A stretch of DNA of 64,000 bases from DATAZK01 sp963737695 (GTDB lineage: Bacteria > Actinomycetota > Actinomycetes > Frankiales > Frankiaceae): assembly GCA_963737695.1 (NCBI GenBank), contig CAVTTQ010000003.1, positions 186,001-250,000 on the forward strand, written 5' to 3'. Positions 55,271 through 63,918 of the stretch are shown piece by piece. Each line of letters starts with the position of its first letter. The first letter of the stretch is position 1. The position numbers were made by a program, and so were the translations under genes. Under the pieces are notes generated by a model. That model saw nothing but the letters and a program-made list of their open reading frames with translations. It was not told where the DNA came from and made no database searches.

Positions 55271-55372
55271 ATGAAACCCCTCCGGGAGCATGTGGTGCTC
55301 CTGCGCAGGAGCGTCCGGCCCCCCGGGTGCTGCGTCGCCCGCAGGGGAATCGTCGGAATCGCTGGGAAAGGC

Positions 55373-56254
55373 TCATACGGCCACCTTGCGGCGGCGAGGA
55401 TCTGCGGCCAGCCGAACGGCACCGTACAAAACCGCCCCCAGACAAAGGAGATAACCGATGATGGCCAACGGTGTGGCGGGCACCCGTTCGTGCAAGAGCG
55501 CCGCACCGAGAATGACTGCTACCACAGGGTCCGCAGCAAGGTTCGCGGGAAAACTCGCCCCTAATTCCCCGACCTGAAATGCCACCTGCGTAAGGGCGAT
55601 ACTGGCCCCACCCATCACGAGCAGCGCAATAAGCGGGACAAGTCCGTGAGAATGCCCGAAGCCGGCGATGCCGTTGTCCTGCCACGTCGCCGCCACCGAA
55701 TCCAAAAGCACCGCGACCAATCCGAACCACGCCCCGGCGACACCGCCGTAAACGGCCGCCTTGATCGGACTCGCCCCCCGCCGCACGGCTAACAGGCCGG
55801 CAATCCCGAATGCCGCCAGGATCAGTGCCCCTATGACGGCCGGCCCGATCGACAACGGATCTGCATCACCGGGATTACCGATGATGGCAAAGAAGGCCGC
55901 CAGCCCGGCGACGATCCACAGGCAGGACAGGAAGTCTGCGCGGCCTGGCTTCGGTCCTCCGAGCAGTCGTGAGATGGGCAAGGAAATCGGCAGCGCAAGA
56001 ATCAACAGGGGCTGGATCAGTACGACCGGACCGGTAGCGAGCGCGAGCACCTGAAGGATCAGACCGAAGGTGTCGCCGGCCATTCCCAATAGCCAGCGGG
56101 GATTCTTGACCAGTTGGAGCAAGCCGCCGGCGTCCACCTCGCCGGTTTCGCTATGGACGGCCGAGTGCTCCACCGCCGTGGAGGCGCCATACGCCACCGC
56201 CGACGCGACTCCCAGCGGTAAGGCGATCAGCAGCGACATGATCGACCACGCCAA
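55373..56254 (-). CDS. DMT-superfamily multidrug/metabolite transporter
   Basis: This 293-aa protein has about ten hydrophobic helices, including LIALPLGVASAVAYGAS, GPVVLIQPLLILALPISLPISRLL and PVVAVILGAALLHERVP, the last being the typical EamA end motif (ILGAxLLxERxP). The layout resembles EamA/NIPA-like members of the drug/metabolite family. Substrate unknown. ATG 56239 is an alternative start six residues downstream. It is divergent from lysS across about 115 bp. Confidence 0.75.
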   Translation of the reverse strand: MAWSIMSLLIALPLGVASAVAYGASTAVEHSAVHSETGEVDAGGLLQLVKNPRWLLGMAGDTFGLILQVLALATGPVVLIQPLLILALPISLPISRLLGGPKPGRADFLSCLWIVAGLAAFFAIIGNPGDADPLSIGPAVIGALILAAFGIAGLLAVRRGASPIKAAVYGGVAGAWFGLVAVLLDSVAATWQDNGIAGFGHSHGLVPLIALLVMGGASIALTQVAFQVGELGASFPANLAADPVVAVILGAALLHERVPATPLAIIGYLLCLGAVLYGAVRLAADPRRRKVAV

Positions 56255-56358
56255 CGCTCCTCAAAAACGCGCGCCGGAGGGCCTGACCAGTCGCCGCGCA
56301 TAGCGCAACCTACCGTGGCGCCACGTGTTATCTCGACAGGATGTGAATGTGCGTTGGC

Positions 56359-56364
56359 TAGAGT
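56359..56364 (+). promoter_or_regulatory. Leaderless -10 element of lysS
   Basis: TAGAGT ends 6 nt before ATG 56371; no ribosome binding site is seen. Confidence 0.55.
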
Positions 56365-56370
56365 GCCGAC

Positions 56371-58060
56371 ATGAACGAACCCGAGACGAGCTCTCCCGAC
56401 CCCGCCGTTTCGGTGGCTGAGGCCAGTGCTCTCGCGGGTGATTCATCGCGAAATGCCGGAAATCAGATGGCTCACCGCCAGCAAAAGCTGGAACAGCTCC
56501 AGGCCGAGGGCGGCGCGCATCTCGAATACAGCTTCGACGTCGACCATTCGGCCAAAGACATCGCGGCCACCTGGGGTGAGATCCCGAGCCGTACCCGCAC
56601 CCACGAACGGGTACGCGTGGCGGGACGCCTGGTGCTGGTGCGCCACCACGGCGGGCTCACCTTCGGCGTGCTGCGCGACCGGTCCGGCACCATCCAGCTC
56701 TTCGTTGATCGGAGCCGCGCTAGGTGATCAGAAATACCAGGAGTTTCTCGATATCGACCGCGGCGACTGGATAGGTGTCACCGGCACGATCATGCGCACG
56801 GACAAGGGCGAGACTGTCGATCGCGCTCGAGGACGTCCGGATGCTGGGCAAGGCCCTGCGACCGCCGCCGGACAAGGACAAGGGCCTGACCGACGTCGAG
56901 GTCCGCTACCGGCAGCGCTACGTCGACCTGATGACGAATGAGCGCACCCGTCGCATCTTCGACATCCGCCGAAAGACCATCCGGGCCATCCGTCACCATC
57001 TCGAGGATCGCGGCTTCTGGGAAGTCGAAGGCCCGATGCTCGGAAGCATTCAGGGCGGCGCCACGGCCCGGCCGTTCATCACGCACCACAACGCTCTCGA
57101 TATCGACATGTACCTGCGGATCGCGCTGGAACTGCATCTCAAACGACTCGTCGTCGGTGGCATGGAGCGGGTGTTCGAGCTCGGCCGGGTCTTTCGCAAC
57201 GAGGGCATAGACGTCCGGCACAATCCCGAGTTCACGATGCTGGAGGCCTATCAGGCGTTCGGTGATTACAGCGACATGATGGACCTCGTCGAGGGCATGG
57301 TCGTGGCTGCCGTCACGGAGGCGCTGGACGGCAATTTCGTCGTCCGGGTCGGCGACCACTCGGTGGACATGTCTCCTCCGTGGCCACGGATCAGCATGGC
57401 TGACCTCATCGAGGAGAAGCTCGGCGTACGCCTCGATCCGACCATGCCGGTGGAGGAAGCCCGCCAGATCCTCGACAGTCTGCACATCGAGTGGGAGACG
57501 AGCTGGGGCTCGGGCAAGCTCATGAAGCAGGTGGTCGACGAACGGATCCAGCACGACATCGTGAACCCGATCTTCTGCGTGGACTACCCGCAGGAGGTCT
57601 CGCCACTCGCCCGGGTTCACCGCTCCAAGCCCGGATACGTCGAACGTTTCGAGCTGATGGTCGCCGGTTTCGAGCTGTGCAACGCCTACAGCGAGCAGAA
57701 CGACGCCGCCCAGCAGCTGGCGGCCTTCGAGGTCGAGGCCCGGGCCAAAGCCGACGGAGACCCCGAGGCCGGAGACATCGACCTGGACTACGTCCGCGCT
57801 TTGGAGTACGGCCTGCCTTGCACCGGCGGCCTGGGCATCGGGATCGACCGGCTGGTCATGCTGCTCTCAGAAGCCGACAACATTCGCGAGGTCATTCTCT
57901 TTCCGACGATGCGCCCGGAAGCCGGGCAAGGCGGTCCGCAGGGCCCGCGTCGCCCGACCGGGAGCCAGGGGCTCGGCAGGCTCGAACCGCCTGCCCGCCC
58001 CAGCAGCAACGAACCCGCCGGCTTCGACCGCAGGCACGACCACCGCCCTGGCGGCGGTGA
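56371..58060 (+). CDS. lysS: Lysine-tRNA ligase (class II), interrupted by apparent frameshifts
   Basis: The enzyme charges tRNA-Lys. The N-terminal anticodon-binding part begins at ATG 56371 and runs to GTIQLFVDR in frame 1. It continues as AALGDQKYQEFLDIDRGDW in frame 2 and, after MRTDKGE, as LSIALEDVRMLGKALRPPPDK in frame 3. Removing one base at 56713 and one at 56813 restores a standard OB-fold to class-II junction. The catalytic domain is intact: YVDLMTNERTRRIFDIRRK (motif 1), FRNEGIDVRHNPEFTMLEAY (motif 2) and GIGIDRLVMLLSEAD (motif 3), ending FPTMRPE near 57921. The 3' end is uncertain: this frame runs to 58355, another stops at 58060, and a third joins the MprF frame. Confidence 0.88.
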
Positions 58061-59814
58061 AGACGCCGCAGATGCGGCAGGAAAGACGACACCGCAGAAA
58101 GATCACGCTGCGAACGCTGGGGATACTCGCCGCAGCGGGCGGTTTCCTGCAGCTGGTGACGCTCATCCCGTTCTTCCACTCCCGGCTGCAGCCGTTCGGC
58201 CAACCCATCGGACCGGTGTGGTTTCGGGTCACCGGCCAGCTGGTGACCCTCCTGGTAGGCCTCAGCCTGCTTTTCCTGGCCACCCAGATCGCTCGCGGCA
58301 AGCGGCGAGCCTGGCAGATCTGCATCGTGCTTTTCGCGATAGGAGTGGTCGCTAACCTGGTCAAGGGTCCACATCCGATTTCTGCTGCCTACAGCGCGGG
58401 AATGGCGGTCGCGCTGCTGTGGAACAGGCGCTACTTCCGCGCCCGTTCCGACCCGCCCTCGTTGCTCCGGCTGATCTGGATCGTGCCGCTCTATTTCGTT
58501 GTGGTGCTCGGCGTGGGCTTTGCCAGCCTCGGATTCGAGCGCAAGCATCTGGGAGAGCAGCTGTCGTTCTTCGGCGGTCTGGAGACCATCGGCCGGGGAC
58601 TCATCGGTATCGGCGGCCCCATCACCTATGACCGCCATTTCTTCCGCGATTACTTCACCGCGACGCTGCTGGTGCTGGGGATCGTCGGTGTGGTCGGGCT
58701 TGCGTTCTTGCTCTTTCGGCCCATTCGACGCCGGGCGCCGCACACCGAAACGGACTGGGCTCACGCCCGCCGGCTGGTGCACCTCTATGGATCCGACACC
58801 CTGGCCTACTTCGCACTGCGCGATGACAAGAGCTTCTTCTTCAGCTCTGACGGCGACGCGTTCGTGGCCTACACCTACCTCGGTGGGTTCGCTCTCGCCT
58901 CCGGCGATCCGATCGGCGCCCCCGGCTCGATGGATCTTGTGTTGGACGAGTTCATCGACTTCTGCCAGCTGCGCTCGTGGCGGGTCGCCTTCCTGGCGGC
59001 CCGGTCGGCGGACCTGCCGCGGTATGAGGCTCGCGGTCTTCGCGGCTTCTATCTGGGCGACGAGGCCATCGTGCAGTGCGACACCTTCACCCTTGAAGGC
59101 GCGGCTATGAAAGGCGTGCGGGCCGCCGTACGACGAACTGCACGCACCTATGAGTTCAAAGTGATGCGTGAGTCCGAGGCTTCGGATTCACTTGTCAGCC
59201 AGCTCAACGCGATCAGCCAACAGTGGCGCGGAAAAGCTCCGGAACGGGGCTTCACGATGTCGTTGAGCCAGGACATCGAAGGCGGCGGCAAGAACCCGGA
59301 ATTCCTGCTGTGCGTGGCGCTCGACGAGAACGGTGCACCCGGCGGATTCCTGCGCATCGTGCCGGCGTACGGCGACGATTTCGGCTACACGCTCGACCTC
59401 ATGCGTCACCTGCCTGACGCCCCTAACGGCATGACGGAATACCTCATCGCCCAGACCGCGCTCGCACTCGGTCAAGAGGGAATCGTCAGACTGTCGATGA
59501 ATTTCGCGATGTGGGGAAAGCTCTACGAGGAAGACGTGCATTACAACTTCCCGGAGCGGCTGGCCAAGCGCGCGGTCGATGTGCTGAACCCCTTCTTCCA
59601 GATCAAGTCGCTGCACGACTTCAACGCCAAGTTCTCGCCGGTCTGGCTTTCGCGTGAGTTGGTGTATCAGGAGCGCACCGACCTGCCACGGGTCGGGCTG
59701 CTGTATGCGGGCGCTGAGGGCTTCCTGTCGCTGCCGGGGATCGGCGAGCTCTTCGTACCCAAGGCCGTCGGGGGCGTCAGCTCCGAGGAAATGCAAAGCG
59801 ACCTAGCTGCCTGA
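58057..59814 (+). CDS. MprF-like aminoacyl-phospholipid synthase
   Basis: This 585-aa protein transfers an amino acid, typically lysine, from charged tRNA to phosphatidylglycerol, reducing the negative charge of the membrane. About six transmembrane helices (FVVVLGVGFASLGF and others in residues 20-235) precede a soluble MprF catalytic domain (FALRDDKSFFFSSDGDAFVAYTYLGGFALASGDPIG, PRYEARGLRGFYLGDEAIVQ, GFTMSLSQDIEGGGKNPEF). It starts with GTG 58057; the frame is open upstream into lysS. With LysRS directly before it the unit resembles mycobacterial LysX, but here the order is LysRS first and the proteins may be separate. Confidence 0.85.
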   Translation: MKTPQMRQERRHRRKITLRTLGILAAAGGFLQLVTLIPFFHSRLQPFGQPIGPVWFRVTGQLVTLLVGLSLLFLATQIARGKRRAWQICIVLFAIGVVANLVKGPHPISAAYSAGMAVALLWNRRYFRARSDPPSLLRLIWIVPLYFVVVLGVGFASLGFERKHLGEQLSFFGGLETIGRGLIGIGGPITYDRHFFRDYFTATLLVLGIVGVVGLAFLLFRPIRRRAPHTETDWAHARRLVHLYGSDTLAYFALRDDKSFFFSSDGDAFVAYTYLGGFALASGDPIGAPGSMDLVLDEFIDFCQLRSWRVAFLAARSADLPRYEARGLRGFYLGDEAIVQCDTFTLEGAAMKGVRAAVRRTARTYEFKVMRESEASDSLVSQLNAISQQWRGKAPERGFTMSLSQDIEGGGKNPEFLLCVALDENGAPGGFLRIVPAYGDDFGYTLDLMRHLPDAPNGMTEYLIAQTALALGQEGIVRLSMNFAMWGKLYEEDVHYNFPERLAKRAVDVLNPFFQIKSLHDFNAKFSPVWLSRELVYQERTDLPRVGLLYAGAEGFLSLPGIGELFVPKAVGGVSSEEMQSDLAA

Positions 59815-59870
59815 TGCCGCCCGCTGCCATGACGTGTTTCGCTGTCGCCCATTGGTCCGGTGCCTAGCCG

Positions 59871-61190
59871 GTGTCTCTTCAAAACATCACGCTGATCAGC
59901 GGCTCTACTCCGGTGATCATCATTGGAGTGGGTCTGGGGGCGCTGCTCCTGTCCTTCCGTTGGAAGGACGGGGTCTGGAAGCAGCAGCTGCTCTATGGCT
60001 TGCCCATCGCCGCGGCCGGGGTCGGCCTGGTAGCGCTACTCGTTGATGGACTGGCGCTGATTCCTTACCAGTTCCCCAATTCGTACTACCTCTGGGTCGG
60101 CCTGGTCTTCCTCGCGCTGGTGGTCGCGATCATCGGCTGGACCCGGTTTCGCAACTGGAGGCGGGTCGTCTCCGTCGTGGCACTCCTGTTCACGGCCATG
60201 ATGGCCGGCACCCTCATCAACGAGCACTACCAGTACTACCCGACGCTGGGATCACTGTTCGGCGTTGACGCTCAGAATCAGGTTTCCGTGCAAGCGTTGG
60301 AAGCAGAAAGAAAGCGCCTCGAAAAAGAGAACAACGGCGCGCTGCCTACGCATGGCTTCACGATTGAGGTGCCGATCCCGGGCAAGGTTTCCGGGTTCAA
60401 GGCCCCTGACGCGTTCATCTGGCTGCCGCCGATCTGGGTCGCCGACTCCAAGATCAAACTTCCGGTGATCGAACTTCTCAATGGCACCCCAGGCGCTCCG
60501 TCGGACTGGACCCGGGCCTCGTTCGCCGACGTCACCGCGCGCGAATTCGCCGAAGCTCACAAGGGCGTCGCACCCATCATCGTCATGCCCGATCCCAACA
60601 CCTCCGTCGACAGCGACACCGAGTGCGTCAACAGCCCGCGTGGTAACGCCGAGACCTACCTGACGGTCGACGTCCCGAAGTTCATGCGTTCCCACTACGG
60701 CGCGCAGACCAAGAAGGGCTCGATTGCGATCGCCGGACTGTCCGAGGGTGGGATGTGCTCGATGATGCTCGCCCTTCGCCACCCGGACATCTACACCGCG
60801 TTCGGCGACTACTCCGGGCTGACGGGCCCCACGGTCGAGGAGGGAATCGCGCCGGTGCCGACGATCAAGCAACTCTTCAACGGCTCGGCGGCCGATTACC
60901 AGGCGCACAACCCTGTCTCACTGCTCAAGACGGGCTCGCCCGCGTTCAAGAACCTCGGCGGATGGTTTGAGGTCGGGACGGCCGACAGTGCGCCTTTGGC
61001 CGCACAGCGAAAGCTCGTCCCGCTGTCGATCGCTGCCGGGATCGACACCTGTTACGTCGAAGTACCCGGCGCGGGCCACGATTTCGACCTCTGGGCAAAG
61101 GCTTTCAAGAACTCGTTGCCCTGGCTCTCCGCGCGCCTCAACCTGACGCCTCCACCGGCATCCAACGCGCCGGCGACCTGCCACAGCTGA
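59871..61190 (+). CDS. Membrane-anchored alpha/beta-hydrolase (esterase family)
   Basis: This 439-aa protein has four N-terminal membrane helices (residues 10-120) and an extracytoplasmic esterase domain of the Esterase_phd type. Nucleophile Ser is in IAGLSEGGMCSMM and the triad His in VPGAGHDFDLW. GTPGAPSDWTRASF and IIVMPDPNTSVDSDTECV are typical of the family. An orthologous gene follows lysX in mycobacteria as I recall (Rv1639c). In other bacteria a periplasmic hydrolase removes alanine from aminoacyl-PG, so turnover of lysyl-PG is a sensible inference. GTG 59871 starts 56 nt after the MprF gene. Confidence 0.82.
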   Translation: MSLQNITLISGSTPVIIIGVGLGALLLSFRWKDGVWKQQLLYGLPIAAAGVGLVALLVDGLALIPYQFPNSYYLWVGLVFLALVVAIIGWTRFRNWRRVVSVVALLFTAMMAGTLINEHYQYYPTLGSLFGVDAQNQVSVQALEAERKRLEKENNGALPTHGFTIEVPIPGKVSGFKAPDAFIWLPPIWVADSKIKLPVIELLNGTPGAPSDWTRASFADVTAREFAEAHKGVAPIIVMPDPNTSVDSDTECVNSPRGNAETYLTVDVPKFMRSHYGAQTKKGSIAIAGLSEGGMCSMMLALRHPDIYTAFGDYSGLTGPTVEEGIAPVPTIKQLFNGSAADYQAHNPVSLLKTGSPAFKNLGGWFEVGTADSAPLAAQRKLVPLSIAAGIDTCYVEVPGAGHDFDLWAKAFKNSLPWLSARLNLTPPPASNAPATCHS

Positions 61191-61203
61191 GCTGAGCGCC
61201 GAT

Positions 61204-61776
61204 TCAGCCGGCCTGAGCTTGCGCCCGCAGACTCTCGTACTCGCGAAGGACGCGGCGGCGCTGCTTGGCAGGAAGCCGGTCGATGTAGAGCTGGCCGTCG
61301 AGGTGGTCGGTCTCGTGCTGCAGGCAGCGGGCGGCCCGTCCATGCCCTTCGAGTCGAACGGGAGCACCTGACCAGTCGACTCCGGTGACGGCGATCTGCT
61401 TGAGGCGAGGGACGTCGGTGAACGGACCCGGAATCGACAGGCAACCCTCGTCGTCCAACTCGAGTTCGCGGTCTTCGCCGAGTGGTTCGAGGCGTGGATT
61501 GACGACGTGGCCCACCAGGCTGCCCGCCTCGGAGTCAGGGCAGTCGATGACGAAGACTGCCAGGTCGAGCCCAATCTGATTGGCGGCGAGGCCTACCCCG
61601 GGCGCCGCGTACATGGTGGCGAACATGTCGTCGACAAGCTGCTTGAGGTCCTCACCGAATTCGGTCACCTCCCGGCAGCGCGTCGCCAGCACCGGATCAC
61701 CGATGGTGACGATCGGCCTTACCCTGCCTGGGCCGGCAGGCCGTTCGGTCATCTCAATGTCGTCGGCGGTGGCCAC
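61204..61776 (-). CDS. def: Peptide deformylase
   Basis: This 190-aa metallohydrolase removes formyl groups from new proteins. All three motifs are present: GVGLAANQI (about 61-69), EGCLSIPG with the metal Cys, and QHETDHLDG (HExxH) near 155. The C-terminal extension (YIDRLPAKQRRRVLREYESLRAQAQAG) is typical of Gram-positive enzymes. The start is GTG 61776; CAAAAT is 6 nt upstream. It converges on the esterase gene with a 13-bp gap. Confidence 0.95.
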   Translation of the reverse strand: MATADDIEMTERPAGPGRVRPIVTIGDPVLATRCREVTEFGEDLKQLVDDMFATMYAAPGVGLAANQIGLDLAVFVIDCPDSEAGSLVGHVVNPRLEPLGEDRELELDDEGCLSIPGPFTDVPRLKQIAVTGVDWSGAPVRLEGHGRAARCLQHETDHLDGQLYIDRLPAKQRRRVLREYESLRAQAQAG

Positions 61777-61821
61777 CAGTCCATTTTGCCGAAATTTTGC
61801 GGCCGGCCCAAGAAGCTGGGC

Positions 61822-62607
61822 TCAATGCCCTCGAAGCGCCTCGGCGGTCCGCGGATCGGCGGGGTAGAACGCCTCGATAGCCAGTTCAGCCACGGTGACA
61901 TCGAGCGGAGTGCCGAACACGGTGGTGGTGCTGAAGAACGCCAGCTCGCCGGCCGGCGTCCGGAAGCGCAAGGGCACCACAATCGCCGCCGGGCCGGCGG
62001 TGTCCTCCGTTGCGCCTCCCCCGGGATAGCCCCGCAGCTCGTCGCGGAGTACTGCCAGGACGGGATCGCCGGTCGCGTCCACCTGCCGTGCCAGCCGATG
62101 CAGCACGTGCTGTCGCCACTGCGCGAGGTTGGCGATCCGGGGCGCCATCCCATCCGGATGCAGCGACAGGCGCAGCGCGTTGACCGGCGGCTCCAGCAGA
62201 TGAGCAGCGCAGCCTGCCGTCAGCAGGTCAATGGCTGCGTTGCCGGCGACCATCTCCCAATGACGGTCGACGACGATTGCGGGGAACGGGAGGTGTCCGT
62301 CCAGCACCGCGTTGATGGCTTCGTTGACCGCGGCCAGCGGCGGCGCGCTCAGCTCGTGCTCGGGAAAGGCGGGAGCGTAGCCGCCCGCGAGCAGCAGTGC
62401 GTTGCGCTCACGCAAGGGAATCTCCAGCTGGTCCGACAGGTGCAGGATCATCGAGCTCGTCGGCCGCGCACGGCCGTTCTCCACGTAGCTCAGATGGCGT
62501 GTTGAGACGTCGGCCGCAAGCGCCAGATCTAGTTGGGTGAGGCGGCGACGTTCCCGCCAGGTGCGTAGCAAAGGCCCGACTTGTGGGGCCGCTTCGATCG
62601 TTGTCAC
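61822..62607 (-). CDS. XRE-family regulator with a MmyB-like ligand domain
   Basis: This 261-aa repressor has an XRE helix-turn-helix at about 10-65 (GPLLRTWRERRRLTQLDLALAADVSTRHLSYVENGRARP) and a C-terminal MmyB-type ligand-binding domain (FPAIVVDRHWEMVAGNAAIDLLTAG, LRDELRGYPG). Such domains bind hydrophobic ligands such as fatty acids. It is divergent from the SnoaL-like gene (62740), a frequent regulator-target pair. The start is GTG 62607 with a leaderless -10 element. Confidence 0.85.
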   Translation of the reverse strand: MTTIEAAPQVGPLLRTWRERRRLTQLDLALAADVSTRHLSYVENGRARPTSSMILHLSDQLEIPLRERNALLLAGGYAPAFPEHELSAPPLAAVNEAINAVLDGHLPFPAIVVDRHWEMVAGNAAIDLLTAGCAAHLLEPPVNALRLSLHPDGMAPRIANLAQWRQHVLHRLARQVDATGDPVLAVLRDELRGYPGGGATEDTAGPAAIVVPLRFRTPAGELAFFSTTTVFGTPLDVTVAELAIEAFYPADPRTAEALRGH

Positions 62608-62614
62608 GCCACCA

Positions 62615-62620
62615 ACCGTA
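62615..62620 (-). promoter_or_regulatory. Leaderless -10 element of the XRE regulator
   Basis: On the minus strand TACGGT ends 7 nt before GTG 62607 with no ribosome binding site. Confidence 0.5.
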
Positions 62621-62739
62621 GGACGCTCCGGGCCCGCTGCACATGACCTCTGAGGTCATCGACCGGGCGCGCTGACGCTTGCAAGCTCCTTCTCGTGGCC
62701 AGCGCACCGGGCGCTGGCAAGGCCCCGAAAGGCACTGCG

Positions 62740-63150
62740 ATGACGAACACTGGGAGCTCAACCAGCTTCAGCGCCAGCGTTGACGGCACCAACCCCAACG
62801 GCCTCGCCGAGCGCTACCTAGCGGTGTGGAATGCCACCGATCCGACGGAGCGCCGTGGTCTGATCGACGATCTATGCGCCCCCGGCGTCCGCTACATCGA
62901 CCCCCTCGCCGATGTGATGGGACGCGACCAACTTGACGCGTTGATCGCCGCCGTACAGCAGCAATTTCCGGGCTTCACGTTCACACTGAACGGCAACGTG
63001 GACGCCCACCACGCGCAGGCCCGCTTCGGTTGGGACCTCGGCCCCACGAGCGGGCCGGCACCCGTTGCCGGCTTCGATGTGATCACCGTCGACGAGGCAG
63101 GACAGCTCATGCTGGTGCTCGGCTTCCTCGACCGGGTCCCTAGCGCATAA
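62740..63150 (+). CDS. SnoaL-like (NTF2-fold) protein
   Basis: This 136-aa protein has the NTF2-like layout: a helix LAERYLAVWNATDPTERRGLIDDLC, YIDPLADVMGRDQLDALIAAV, and strands FTFTLNGNVDAHHAQARFGWDLG and FDVITVDEAGQLMLVLGFLDR. Such proteins are small cyclases, isomerases or binding proteins. ATG 62740 is preceded by GAAAGG; the open frame extends upstream without similarity. The divergent XRE regulator probably controls it. A strong bidirectional hairpin follows the stop. Confidence 0.75.
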   Translation: MTNTGSSTSFSASVDGTNPNGLAERYLAVWNATDPTERRGLIDDLCAPGVRYIDPLADVMGRDQLDALIAAVQQQFPGFTFTLNGNVDAHHAQARFGWDLGPTSGPAPVAGFDVITVDEAGQLMLVLGFLDRVPSA

Positions 63151-63151
63151 A

Positions 63152-63196
63152 CAAGAAGGCGCGTGACCGGATGCCCGGTCACGCGCCTTTCTTGGA
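63152..63196. terminator. Bidirectional rho-independent terminator
   Basis: GGCGCGTGACCGG and CCGGTCACGCGCC form a perfect 13-bp stem (63158-63170 with 63175-63187, loop ATGC). CAAGAA precedes the stem and TTTCTTG follows it, so it can stop transcription from both sides: the SnoaL-like gene and rplI. Confidence 0.88.
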
Positions 63197-63209
63197 TCAG
63201 GGAAAAGCC

Positions 63210-63660
63210 TCAGCCGGCCGCCTCGACGTCGACGGCGATGGACGCCGTGACCTCAGGGTGCAGCCGAACTGTGGCCGTGTGCTGTCCGACGAGCTTGATC
63301 GGCTCGGCCAGCTCGATCCGGCGGCGGTCGAGCTTGGGCCCACCAGCCTTGATCACCGCGTCAGCCACATCGGATGCGGTGACCGATCCAAAGAGCCGGC
63401 CCCCGTTACCCGCACGAACCGACAGCTTCACCGGGAGAGCGGCCAGTTGCGGTGGCCACCTCACGAGCCTGTCCCAGATCGCGGATCTCGCGCACGTCAC
63501 GGGCCCGCCGAATCTGAGCGACCTGCTTCTCGGCACCTCGGGTAGCCAGGATCGCTAAGCCTTGGGGTACCAGGAAGTTGCGCCCGTAGCCGTCTTTGAC
63601 CTCAACCAGGTCTCCGGGGCCGCCAAGGCTTGCCACCTCTTGCGTCAGAATGAGCTTCAT
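63210..63660 (-). CDS. rplI: 50S ribosomal protein bL9, interrupted by an apparent frameshift
   Basis: bL9 is a two-domain ribosomal protein. The N-terminal domain (MKLILTQEVASLGGPGDLVEVKDGYGRNFLVPQGLA) and the start of the linker helix (VREIRDLGQAREVAT) are in the frame from ATG 63660. That frame stops at 63406. The continuation QLAALPVKLSVRAGNGGRLFGSVTASDV and the rest of the C-terminal domain lie in another frame. Removing one base at 63450 joins them to a full 149-aa bL9 ending at 63210. A sequence error is likely. rpsR is 7 bp upstream on the same strand. Confidence 0.93.
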
Positions 63661-63667
63661 CGCGGCC

Positions 63668-63904
63668 TCAGCGAGCCGTGCTCGAGTACGGCAACAAGGC
63701 CATCTCGCGGCTGTTCTTCACCGCGACGGCGATGTCGCGCTGGTGCTGGCTGCAATTGCCGGTGACCCGACGGGCGCGGATCTTTCCCCGGTCAGACACG
63801 TAGCGGCGAAGCAGCGCGGTGTCCTTGTAGTCGATGTAGGTCGCTTTGCCTTTGCAGAACTCGCAGACCTTCTTCTTGGGCTTCCGAAGCGGAGCCTTGG
63901 CCAT
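63668..63904 (-). CDS. rpsR: 30S ribosomal protein bS18
   Basis: This 78-aa ribosomal protein has the zinc-binding form: a CxxC (VCEFCKGKAT), with a later Cys in GNCSQHQ, and IDYKDTALLRRYVSDRGKI plus REMALLPY as family signatures. It is the cysteine-containing type rather than the zinc-free paralogue. AAAGGAG lies about 9 nt before ATG 63904. It stands in the ssb-rpsR-rplI order; rpsF is expected beyond the window edge. Confidence 0.96.
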   Translation of the reverse strand: MAKAPLRKPKKKVCEFCKGKATYIDYKDTALLRRYVSDRGKIRARRVTGNCSQHQRDIAVAVKNSREMALLPYSSTAR

Positions 63905-63918
63905 TTTCTTCTACTCCT

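Noticed and set aside
56713..56813. Programmed +1 frameshifting in lysS
   Set aside because: No slippery codon or downstream structure is shared with the other shift sites, and simple one-base errors explain all of them.
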